Assembly (NCBI GenBank): GCA_000969725.1
Contig: JXSR01S042935.1
Reading direction: 5' to 3' (one strand)
Origin: Ophiothrix spiculata
Taxonomy: Eukaryota; Echinodermata; Ophiuroidea; Amphilepidida; Ophiotrichidae
Length of the DNA: 24,615 bases
The position numbers and the translations under genes are program-made. A model generated the notes under the pieces. That model saw nothing but the letters and a program-made list of their open reading frames with translations, was not told the origin of the DNA and did not search any database. Shown here piece after piece: positions 1 through 9,733 of the stretch. The first letter of the stretch is position 1; each line of letters starts with the position of its first letter.

Positions 1-18
1 AAAAAAAAAAAAAAAAAA
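1..18. repeat. poly-A run at window edge
   Basis: The window opens with eighteen A residues. This could be the tail of a retroposed element lying outside the window or simple low-complexity sequence. Nothing here decides between them. Confidence 0.5.
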
Positions 19-131
19 GAGTCAGTAGCCAACTAGAGTTAGCGGTGTTTCGTGAATATGGGCCGTTTTACGATTTTTTTACAAAATTTACTTACTTGAT
101 ACTGTTTTCATACACAATCATTATTTTTCAG

Positions 132-233
132 GACCAAAATCATGAAAAAGCGGTATCAAGCTCGGCACCCACTCAAAGTCAGGCTTTGATATACAAAAAT
201 AAGAGGGGGCTCCCCCTTCAGCCTGCCCCTTAA
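132..233 (+). other. weak candidate terminal exon
   Basis: A pyrimidine-leaning stretch ending in TTATTTTTCAG comes just before an open run of 33 codons that ends in TAA. The predicted peptide begins DQNHEKAVSSSAPTQSQAL, is polar and Ser/Gln/Pro-rich, and matches no family I know. Local GC is higher than in the flanks, partly because of a GGGGGCTCCCCC palindrome near the 3' end, which also recalls the G/C-run repeats elsewhere in the window. It may be a last exon, or a repeat fragment with a chance acceptor. Confidence 0.2.
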
Positions 234-493
234 ACAAACAAACCAATGTTTGAACATAATCAACACTGAGATACTTGCAACTACTCTCTGACTGAATGTG
301 TTTAGCTGCCTGACTTTACATACAAAATGTTTTATAAATATTAGATAGTATCTCGTCTGGTTCACCACTCCTTTGGACCGGCCACTATCCCGATCACTAT
401 GTATTTGCACAATTTCTACTAAATAATAGATTATCTGGTCAAACAATGTTTTAAAGATTCAGATGATGTTTCATGCTTTGGCATTACATTACG

Positions 494-559
494 TTAATGT
501 CATGTTGTGGCATGACATTAAACTTAAAAATGCATGACACGTTTCAACGGAGTGTCATG
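494..559. repeat. two adjacent hairpins sharing a CATGACA core
   Basis: TTAATGTCATG (494-504) and CATGACATTAA (511-521) form a perfect 11-bp inverted repeat around a 6-nt spacer. CATGACAC (533-540) and GTGTCATG (552-559) then form a perfect 8-bp inverted repeat around 11 nt. The same CATGACA core appears four times in alternating orientation within 66 bp. The function is unknown. A degenerate terminal inverted repeat or a DNA-binding site cluster are possible readings. Confidence 0.6.
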
Positions 560-859
560 TACCGAATGATCCTGAAAGGTGTCGACAGCACTGGTGGTTT
601 AAGCTACCACCATATATCCAATGAGCTTTCCTTGTTAAGATTAAATACTTACAAAAAGTGCAAAATTTAAAATATTTTACATAGTACATAATAAGTCAAT
701 GATTTACATGCACAAAATATGTTCAAGAAATGCTCCGCTTTGAACTCATGACAGATGATTATCTTTTGAAAGGTATGACTAAACTGTGAGTAGCTACTTA
801 GTTTTTCCTAAAAATATCATGCATATTTATAACCTGTTTAATGAATGTTTCCTTGTATA

Positions 860-3310
860 GATTCCTTCGTGTGATATTTCTATGGTATCTGGAATGCAGG
901 ATGACATTTATGTCTTCCATGCAGAACATATATCTTGACACATCACACTGATGTGACAGGGTAATTCCCCTGATACTCCCCTTCAAATTCTGTTTATCTA
1001 TTCTTAATTTGAAGTAAGACGAAGAGAATAGTCCTGTGAAATTTAATATAAAAGATGACATTAATGTGGTACATGCATAACACTTTCCATACATATATCA
1101 CAATTGGTGACTATGTTCATTTTACCTGTGAAATGTAGTTGCTATTGCAGTACATGCAGTTTTAAAAAAACATTGGAAGTGGTCACATACATCGAGGGAC
1201 GACAAGACAGATCCATGTATAATAGGTAATAAAACTACTGTGTACTGACAAAACAATGCCCTTAGCACCTCATGCAACTGGGAGATCAGAGGAACAGTAC
1301 TAGTTTTAATATAAGGTTGGACAAGACACATACATGCTTCTTATCGTTTAAGTTAGAAAATGAAATATTACTTTGAAACTTTCCTTTGTGACTCATGCAT
1401 GAAACACTTATAAAACTTTGCGTTGTGCTAAATGTGATATAGAAGATAGGACTACTCTTTGTGCCACGTTTGGTGTTCTCTAATAATGCAACTATCATAT
1501 ATTCCTCAGACCCTCCGGTACCTAAGTATTAAAGGAGAACTCGGCTATACTTGTTCTCCCTCCGTCATCCCGGTCTACTGGGAACTCTGCTCAATTTTCG
1601 TACCAAATTATCACATTAAGCCATTGCCATAATCCCATATAAGTTTCCTGACGGTAGGAACGTCTGAACTATGCCATCCAAAATCACTATCACAATGAGA
1701 AGCCTAATAGTGGCCTGTATCTGGAGTCAGAGAAATAACTAACATGCACACTAAACTTAGAAGGCAAATAATTAAAATGATGTTTAATATGTACACTGAC
1801 TTTTGCAACTTCCATGCATAAAAGTAGTGATATGTCCCAAGTGTTCACAAGAAGATGACACTATGTGCATTTTACTATTACATCAAACTTGAATGTTTAA
1901 ATCAAAATTTAATTCTAAAGTATGAATCTCCTTTAATTAGGGTTAGAATATGAAACATCCCCATGATATTTAATATGTAGGATGATGTTTGTGCCTTAAT
2001 TTCAAGCAGAACACATTTCATACATAAATCATGATCAGTGACTATATGACATACACTGTTTATTGGAACGCTATTTCATCTGTGAAACAGTGCATACAGT
2101 TGAAGTTATTGGGAGTGGTCTCATGCGATGAGAAATGGCGGTAATGTAAATAAAGGATTGATAAGATGCAGATTTTGGATTCTTAAATTAAAGTTAGAAA
2201 GTGAAATATTTCTATGAAAATTGTCTCAAGACCTCTTTGCATCATACATTTCAAACATTTACTATCCACTATGTGCTAAATGTTCTTTCTAAAAGATAAC
2301 ACTGCAATGTGCATTTCTGTTATCAAGTTTGGTATTCTTTAATTAAAGTTAGAAATGAAATATCCCTGTGATATTTTGTGCCTTTCATGCATAACACATT
2401 TCATACATCAATCATGATCAGTGACTATGACATACTCTGTTCATTGGAAGTGTGACTGCACTACCCGCTATTTCACCTGTGAAACAGTGCATACAGTTGA
2501 GAAATTATTGGGTGTGGTCACATGCGTTAAAAATGGGAGTAGGTAAATATGGGATGGATAAGATGCAGATTTTGGATTCTAGAAAGTGAAATGTCTATGA
2601 AATTTGTCTTTAGAGCCCTCTATGCATCATACATTACAAACACTACAATGTTCTGAATATTCTTTTCTAAAAGATAAAGACTATAATGTGCATTTCTGTT
2701 AACAATGTTGGTGTTCTTTAATTAAAGTTAGAATATGAAATATCAAATATCTATGATATTTAATAGATAGGATGACATTTGTGTCTTTCATGCATGACAC
2801 ATTTAATACATAAATCATGATCAGTGACTATGACATACTCTGTTCATTGGAAGTGTGGCTGCACTAGCTATTTCCCCTGAACAGTGAATACAGTTGAGAA
2901 GTTATTGGGCGTGGTCACATGCGTGGATAAATGGAAATAGGTATTGGGATGGATAAGATGCAGATTTTGGATTCTTAAAGTTAGAAAGTGAAATATCTAT
3001 ATTTGTCTATGCATCATACATTTTAAACATTTACTATCCACAATGCGCTAAATGTTTTTCCTAAAAGTTAAGATTATATTGTGCATTTCTGTTAACAAGT
3101 TTGGTGTTCTTTTATTAAAGTTAGAATATGAAATATTCCAGTGATATTTAATATAAAGAATGAAATATGTGTCTTTCATGCATAACACTTTTATACATTA
3201 ATCATGATCAGTGACTATGACATACTCTGTTCATTGGAAGTGTGACTGCACTAGCCGCTATTTTACCTGTGAAACAGTGCATACAGTTGAAACGTTATTG
3301 GGAGTTAAAA
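860..3310. repeat. degenerate tandem array, period about 380-406 bp
   Basis: The GTTAGAATATGAAA-type box recurs at 1942, 2348, 2728 and 3120, giving periods of 406, 380 and 392 bp. A second box, GTTAGAAAGTGAAATAT-like, recurs at 1352, about 1755 (diverged), 2193, about 2579 and 2980. Between them each unit carries conserved blocks such as CATGCATAACACATTT, ATCATGATCAGTGACTATG, GAAACAGTGCATACAGTTGA and GATGCAGATTTTGGATTCT. Units from about 1940 to 3310 are clear. Those from 860 to 1900 are eroded, and 1510-1750 no longer resembles the matching half-unit. No open frame runs through the array, so it looks like a local minisatellite-type or satellite-type expansion, not a coding repeat. Confidence 0.85.
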
Positions 3311-3690
3311 GAAACATGGGAAATGACAAGACATGGTTATGGTTGCGGAAGCTTAAGGCTGGTGGAAATTTTGATCATTAGATCTGATATATTGGTAGGA
3401 TAAATTTTGTATTTATAATAGAGGAAGCAAGATTTGAACTTCACTAAAAATGTAAACGCAGCAAATTTCTCATAAACACCCAAATCTATGGTGCTTTATT
3501 TAATCTTCAAAGAGACAGCTGAAAAGTAGATCTGTTGAAGAGACTGATTAAAAAGTTGTCTTTACCAAAGAACTTATACCAGAGAAGCAGCCTTGCTGCC
3601 ACCATCTTGTTGTCGCTCTTGGAGCACAGATATTGCACCTCAAGATATGTTTGGTGGCCCGATATCCAGGCAGATTGTATAAATACAGCG
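3311..3690. other. unique AT-rich spacer
   Basis: This is non-repetitive sequence between the tandem array and the TTTCGCG element. It holds overlapping short frames on both strands with no recognisable domain. A plus-strand frame at 3631-3690 reads as RYVWWPDIQAD, faintly like the WWPG region after the zinc finger of retroelement integrases, but it is too short to assign. Confidence 0.4.
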
Positions 3691-4265
3691 TATACTGTAA
3701 AACACTTAAATTTCGCGGGGAGTTTATTTCGCGAATTTGCAATAAGTGACATTTTCGCGAGTATCAAATTTCGCGAATTTGAAATTTTGTCATGATTATG
3801 TATGTCTTCCGAATTCGGAAGGCCAAATATTATCTTTTAGTCTTCTGTGTTCCTGTCAAAATATTACTAAAATACCTTGAAAGTCTGCATGGAAAAAGGC
3901 TCCACGCATGATGTTTAAAACTATTGTAAAAGTAAGCAGTCATATTGCAGAAATAAATCAAAAATTTTACCATCAAACGAACCCAATAAAACACTACATT
4001 GACTGCCGACCGCAAGACTTGAAGTTTGTTTACATCCACTTGGACCATTCCATTTACAACATCAAAATAGGGGTGAGGTTTTATAGATCGTATCACAGAG
4101 GGGCTATTTAACAATACACAAATACAGGAGCTGACAAGCCATTTCTTATTAAACAAAACATGAACTTGGACAATATTTTCGCGTGGATTTAATTTCGCGA
4201 ATTATTTTCCCTCGCGAAATTCGCGAAATTAAATACCTCGCGAAATTAACATGTTTTACAGTATA
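3691..4265. mobile_element. MITE-like element with TTTCGCG subterminal motifs
   Basis: The 575-bp segment has terminal inverted repeats of about 48 bp (3691-3738 and 4217-4265), both starting TATACTGTAAAAC and matching at roughly five of six positions. TTTCGCG occurs four times in the left arm (3711, 3727, 3753, 3769). It or its complement occurs five times in the right arm (4177, 4193, 4213, 4222, 4239). The ends fit a TA target duplication, as in Tc1/mariner-type elements, though TATA at both ends makes the exact boundary uncertain. The core holds a perfect 16-bp palindrome CTTCCGAATTCGGAAG (3806-3821). Frames inside (up to 108 codons on the minus strand, 3830-4156) show no transposase feature. 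It is therefore non-autonomous. TTTCGCG repeats of this kind are familiar to me from marine invertebrate genomes. Confidence 0.85.
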
Positions 4266-4802
4266 TCATACTTAATCAATTAGCACATATCGGTCTCTGC
4301 TACAGATTTCAAGATTTCTACTGTCTCATGCAAGACAAATGCAATAGTAAATCAATACAATTATAATCAGTTGCAATACACAGAATTTGAGAGAAAGGGA
4401 ACAATATTTCGTAATTGAAAATTTATATATTAAAAGTAAAACAAGCAAAATTTTTGCTAAATTTCATTCAATATAAAATTAAAACACAAGTCATATTGGC
4501 AAAAAAACATTAATAAATTAGATACAGGATTTAGTACACAGGATAAAAATATCAAAATTAAAAAGTTACAGCAGTCCTTGTTATTAACTAAAATACTCAA
4601 AAAACATTTAAAACGTGCAATTAAAGGATTTTTAGTAACATTTTATCTAACTTCTAAATATGCAAAACCTAGTTTTTCATCCAATCCCCATGTGAAATTA
4701 CAGCACTGCTAATGGTGTTGTACCCGACCTATAAATTGATTATTTCATCCACACGTGATCTTGATTTGGTTTTCAGATAGAACAAAAGCTGAATAAATGC
4801 AT
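4266..4802. other. AT-rich unique stretch
   Basis: Strongly AT-rich sequence with no reading frame of note, no tandem structure and no terminal repeat that I can see. Confidence 0.5.
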
Positions 4803-4810
4803 CGTTGTAT

Positions 4811-5165
4811 CCTGCGGGGGGGGGGGGTACTCAAATTTGGTTTGGGTAGGGGCGTACCACTAGGAAATTTGGAAAACCACCCATCTAAATACCAATTTTT
4901 AGGAAAAATTGACCCATTCATATCCCAAATCTTCTAAATTTTGAGCTAAATTTAATCAAAAACCTAATTTTTTCTGTCCAAATTTGCTCTATTTTGGCAA
5001 AATTTTCTTACATTTTGAGAAGAAATGTCCAAATTTGCAGCATTTGGCGCAAAAACCCATCAAAATACCTCATTTTGCAAAGAAAAAGGACCGATTGGAA
5101 TACCAGAAAGCCCGAATTTGCGGCACGTCCCCATAACCCCTTTTGTACTAAGTAGCCCCCCCGGG
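4811..5165. mobile_element. G/C-run MITE with 8-bp flanking repeats
   Basis: The element starts CCTGC followed by twelve G (4816-4827) and GTACTC. It ends AGTAG followed by seven C and GGG, giving short imperfect inverted ends. The sequence CGTTGTAT lies directly outside both ends (4803-4810 and 5166-5173), a perfect 8-bp duplication of the size made by hAT-type transposases. The interior is full of AAATTT and AAAACC runs and has a small hairpin, CAATTTTT-AGG-AAAAATTG, near 4900. An 85-codon plus-strand frame at 5025-5282 crosses the right end into the flank and is a chance frame. No transposase is encoded. Confidence 0.75.
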
Positions 5166-5173
5166 CGTTGTAT

Positions 5174-6174
5174 TACGTCAATCATTCAAACCGCTAGACA
5201 ACGTGTAATTCGACACTATGCACATGTTTGCTGGACCAATTTAGAGGTGATGGAAAATGGCGAAAAGCAATTTAATAGATAAATTCTCTTCATGTGCAAA
5301 GTTTGTATATGGATGAGAAGGATAGGACTTTTATTGACATGAAGTGAGAGATGGAATCCTATCTCTTTTCAAATTTGGTAATTTTCAATTCTTTTTTTCT
5401 TTTATGTTAAGACCAACTCTAGTACAAATTATGCCTAATATTTTGCAAAGTGTAGGTAAAATCAAAGTGATAATGACAATAAATTGGAAATAAATAGAAT
5501 AGGAGATGTTGACCAATCTTGTGGGTCTAATGGTGTCATTCATGGATACTATATCTAGGTTCAGATCATGTGCAAGAGATTTAGGCTTTTGAAGGGGGGA
5601 TTAGGGGAGGGGAGGATGTGAAAGTGTCATTTTTTTTATCAAAATATTTGTGAGGAAACTCTTAATGTACGCAATTCTTTCTCAAAAATTAATTAGGAAA
5701 TCATTCACTTAGGTCATCTGCCCGACATGGACATGGTCAATTCTTCACTTTTTCACTTAATATACCTGGCTGGAGTAACAGAATATTGATTGCTTTCATT
5801 ATCAATGCACTAGTGCAAATGGTGCAGAGTCTTACAGTTCCATGGAACTTTGAGTAATTGGGAATATTATATTCATCGTCCTAAGTTACCCACAATTCTA
5901 CCTAAAATCTAAAAAAATAAAATTTCCAAGAGCAAAATGGTTTTTTTTCATATATTCTTGTATCACTTACTAATTCCGATCAATAATAAATGCAAATCAT
6001 TTTAAGAATTTATGCAAATCTACATATACATTTATTCCCAATATAACCACCGAGATATTGACATCACACATACTCGGGCATGCGCAGTTCAGCAGGTCAG
6101 ACCTGTAATGCCGTCAGTGAATTCAACGATTCAAGCTTGGATCAATCCTATCAGGAAATCAACTTAACATGGTG
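5174..6174. other. AT-rich spacer without genes
   Basis: No frame, tandem unit or inverted-end element stands out. ATGCAAAT, the POU octamer, occurs twice about 20 bp apart near 5990-6015. This could be chance in AT-rich DNA. Confidence 0.45.
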
Positions 6175-6546
6175 AAATAATTCACTGGGGCAACTGCATC
6201 AACTCCACTAGACCTGGTCAATACTTAACTCACAGTTGTATCTACATGACTGGGCTCACCAATGTATAATGTACTGAATCTCCTAATGAGACTAGCCAGG
6301 TTAATTCACCTGGGCAACTGCATCAACTCCACTAGACCTGGTCAATACTTAACTCACAGTTGTATCTACATGAATGGGCTCACCAATGTAGAATGTACTG
6401 AATCTCTTAATGGGACTAGCCAGGTTAATTCACCGGGGCAACTGCATCAACTCCACTAGCCCTGGTCAATACTTAACTCACAGTTGTATCTACATGAATG
6501 GGCTCACCAATGTATAATGTACTGAATCTCTTAATGGAGCTAGCCA
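6175..6546. repeat. three-copy tandem repeat, 124-bp unit
   Basis: CAACTGCATCAACTCCACTA recurs at 6191, 6315 and 6439, exactly 124 bp apart. The following ACCTGGTCAATACTTAACTC and GGGCTCACCAATGTA blocks repeat in step. Copies differ at only a few positions, so the expansion is recent compared with the 380-406 bp array. The unit length is not a multiple of three, so the 65-codon frame over it (6262-6459) is not a conserved protein repeat. Confidence 0.95.
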
Positions 6547-7705
6547 GTCTTCATTTTCAATATTTATTTTTTTAAAACTTACTGAAGACATTTTTAGACA
6601 GTTTACATAATTATCAATTTTCTTCACTATTCAGTTTCATGTTCACTCCTAATATCATATTAATAGATGATTATTTTTCAGAAAAGTTTCAAATCTTGGA
6701 AATCTGCTCGTCTTTTACCTTTTTTTTTATGTCAAAGAAACTTCTTTGGATAAAGTTGTTCATTTCAATGCACATGTAATTAAAATGAGCATAAAAACAC
6801 TTAATTACCTTACAAAATAAAATAAATACTCTTCCCTGCTTCAGTGGGATTTTTTATAAATCTTGACTCAAATCAAATTTTGATATAGTACACTTCATCT
6901 ATGCTCCCGAAAAATGGCCTTCATCAGAGCTCAATCATGTCTAAATCACTGGGAATGTGTTAAAATGTGTGTTACATTCTTCACAAATCAGCACAGATAA
7001 TAATTTATTACAACATCTAAGCCTTACATGTATAACAAGAACAATGCAAGCATAAATTGCAAACAAGAACACTTTTTTCAGATTTTACAGTACTCAATTT
7101 TGTCGTGCCCAGAAAAAAAAAGGTTCTGAAGTTGCTCATTATGAAATCAGTGCTAGTCCCTGTAAAATCAAAATTCAGCAACCCCAGTAAAATCCAGCAG
7201 GAATATAGAAAGATGGTCAAGTGATTCACTAGAGCCACTACATTTTCTAACCAAAACATGTCAATACTAGTGCATTTACAATGCATCAACATGAATTAAA
7301 CTAGTAAACAACTCGGTCTCTGTTCTCATTAGTACATAACCCTCTGATGTTTTATCGAAATGTTAAAAACCATTCTACATCTAATTTTGAAGTATTATTG
7401 CACACCCTTAAAAAATATTTCATGCCTTTTTAAATATCATTGCACTTAATATTAACATAACAAAAGTTTGTTTCACTTTTCATTGATCTAAGATGATTCT
7501 AAAATCAACATTTTTTACACTTAACTGTTAAAGAAATATTATTTCATGCTATCTGTTAATTAGAACTATCACTTTCAATTTTGATTAAAACAAAATATTT
7601 TCTCTTACAACTTTGCACTACACACTGAACTAAATCACATGCTACAGAAAAATGGACTTGTTGAAATGAAAATACACTCAGCGAAAAATAGCTACAGACA
7701 AGCAG
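6547..7705. other. AT-rich spacer without genes
   Basis: Homopolymer-rich unique sequence. A 91-codon minus-strand frame (7017-7292), Cys/Phe/Leu-rich and without domain features, is most likely chance. Confidence 0.45.
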
Positions 7706-7710
7706 TAAAA

Positions 7711-8013
7711 ACCCAGGGGGGGGGGGGTAAATTATGTGCCTGTTTTGGGGGTGGATTTTCACAATTTTTGTTATAGCAATCAAGTGGTTTTTATAACAGG
7801 TGAATACATCAAATCTGCCAAGTTTGGGTGTCTTTTGGGAAATTTACCTAAAAAGCACCCAATTTGAGGAAAATTGGGTGCTTTTCTGTCAAAATCGGTA
7901 AACTGATAGATGGGTTTTTTGAGTTAAAAGTAGGTATAGAGATAAACAAATTTTCAAAGTCTGGCAGGCACATAAGCATATAACGTTTAAGTACCCCCCC
8001 CCCCCTCCTGGGT
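7711..8013. mobile_element. G/C-run MITE with central hairpin
   Basis: The ends are ACCCAGG with a run of G (7711-7727) and its mirror, a run of C followed by CCTGGGT (7994-8013). TTATGTGCCTG follows the G run near the left end and recurs on the other strand near the right end. A direct TAAAA flanks both ends (7706-7710 and 8014-8018) and may be the target duplication. At the centre, AAAAGCACCCAATTT (7851-7865) and AAATTGGGTGCTTTT (7871-7885) form a perfect 15-bp hairpin with a 5-nt loop. The 303-bp element encodes nothing. A relative in the opposite orientation lies at 14369-14677. Confidence 0.85.
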
Positions 8014-8018
8014 TAAAA

Positions 8019-9331
8019 CATTTCGGCCTAACAATATGTGTAAAAGATGGGTCACATTGATCACTATAGACACAATATATTTATGCATACTAGGACTATG
8101 TGACCAGCATGCAAAACACATATAACTACACACAACGAACAAACCAGACTAAAAACGGGAATATCTTCCAATTCCCACAATCCATTGCTCTATATCTTGT
8201 GAAAATTCATGAATACCTGATATAAAGATGTGGCATATCGAAATATTTTCATCTTATAACTTGTTTTTATTAGGCCTATTGCGCTCCAATAATGAAGCAT
8301 TTGCAAGAAGTTAATGCATGGCTTCACGTGGTGACATGAGTAACCTTACTGGTATCATTTTTTTTATATTTCAAACAACAAAATCCTCTTAAAATTGGAA
8401 ATTTGTAATAATACCTGTATGCTAGACAGCAGTAGAATGAAAGTACAAATCTTATTGTCAACTGAACTTTCATTTTATAGGGAAAGGAAATAAAAACCAG
8501 ATGATCGAGCAATGTTTTTCGATAACATTGCTTAATGTATAGCATTAGTTGGTATGCTCTTATGTTTTGAAATTCAAATATGGAATCTGTGACGAATTTC
8601 AGCTTCTCTTTCTCATTATCAAAATGTCATACCTGCTTTACATGTGAAATAGGGTGTCAAAAGTGAAATAAATTGGATTATTACAATCTGTAAAATACCT
8701 ACCCAAAATGTCCATAAAGAGATTTTTATTTGTAATCTGAATTACCCATTAGAACAGACGTTTTTTTCAATGTCGTATTTTAGTAGATTGTTTCCGTTTC
8801 CAATAAGATTTGTTCTTCACTCATGCCCTATTTCCAAATTGCAATGGTTTATGGGAAGGGGATGATATCCTCTTTTTGCTAACACAATTAAGACAAAAGT
8901 CATTACCACATGGGAGTTTTGCATGTTGTTTGGAAGACTGTGATTAGACGTGGGCAACCCTGGCGGAATCGCAGAAAGGGGGAAAATCGATGATAGAATG
9001 GAAAAGAAGAATGGCATGGTTATATTAGATAAGAAAGTCGATTCTATCAATAAAAGTGCAAATAAATGAGCCGAGTCCACTTTCGAGTTGCATAGGCTTT
9101 GTTTGCTTTGATAACTGGACTGTTTTTTCCCCAGTGACCAAAATTTAACATGATTGTGGAAGTGTTCTGACAGATAATAGAAAGGTCAATTTAATTCTAT
9201 CTTTATCATGATCAGTTTCTGTCGATTCCTTCCTTGTGAACTAAATGTCACTGAGACAATTGACTGATCAGTGTTCCCTTATGGCTGTTTGTTACCAAAA
9301 ACTGACTGGGTTCATTGAAAGGGGAACAAAT
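8019..9331. other. unique spacer without genes
   Basis: No assigned gene. Minus-strand frames of 73 codons (8324-8545) and 87 codons (8817-9080) have no splice context, domain or composition that would set them apart from chance. Confidence 0.45.
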
Positions 9332-9339
9332 GTGACACG

Positions 9340-9733
9340 TCATATTGAAAGGTACCTTAAGGGTCCTAAAATGAAAGTTGATTTTTTTTTTGGTCTTATC
9401 TGAAATATTATATTTTAAGCTTTAAAACGACACTTTTTGGTTATTGAATGTTTGCAAAGTTACATCCAAATTGGTAAAAGGCATCGGGCTAATTCAGAAA
9501 ACTATAGTTCTGAGAAAATTGAGTTTAAAGTTTCTGTACTGGTAAAACTTGAATGGAGAAAGGATTTTTATCTCGGTTTTTAAAATATTTGTCTTATGTT
9601 TTGGATGTTGGAACCTGATTAATGTGATAGAAAACACTTCAAAGAAATTCGACCTTGGAGATGATTTTTGACTATGCTTAGCTTCAAAGGCCCGTAATTT
9701 ACTATGCCGACCTTAAGGTACCTTTCGATATGA
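9340..9733. mobile_element. MITE with GGTACCTTAAGG inverted ends
   Basis: TCATATTGAAAGG plus TACCTTAAGG (9340-9362) is repeated in reverse complement at 9711-9733 with one mismatch in 23 positions. Weaker similarity continues outward over ATGTG/TTTGTG for about 12 bp more. ACAAAT lies just outside both ends (9326-9331 and 9740-9745) and may be a target duplication, although the inverted-repeat extension makes this ambiguous. The interior is AT-rich and non-coding. The superfamily is not assignable. Confidence 0.75.

Noticed and set aside
860-3310. CRISPR-like or coding repeat reading of the tandem array
   Set aside because: Units of 380-406 bp with no conserved short repeat and spacer alternation, and no continuous frame. 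The setting is eukaryotic.
3631-3690. RYVWWPDIQAD as a retroelement integrase fossil
   Set aside because: Only about eleven residues look like the family and no other part of an integrase or long terminal repeat is nearby, so chance is as likely.
3830-4156. 108-codon minus-strand frame as a transposase
   Set aside because: It lies in the core of a 575-bp inverted-repeat element and shows none of the catalytic motifs of Tc1/mariner transposases. A functional one would also be about three times longer.
5025-5282. 85-codon plus-strand frame
   Set aside because: It runs from inside a G/C-run element across its right end and the target duplication into unrelated flank, so it cannot be an ancestral coding unit.
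6262-6459. 65-codon frame as a protein repeat
   Set aside because: It is created by the 124-bp tandem unit, which is not a multiple of three, so the peptide does not repeat in frame.
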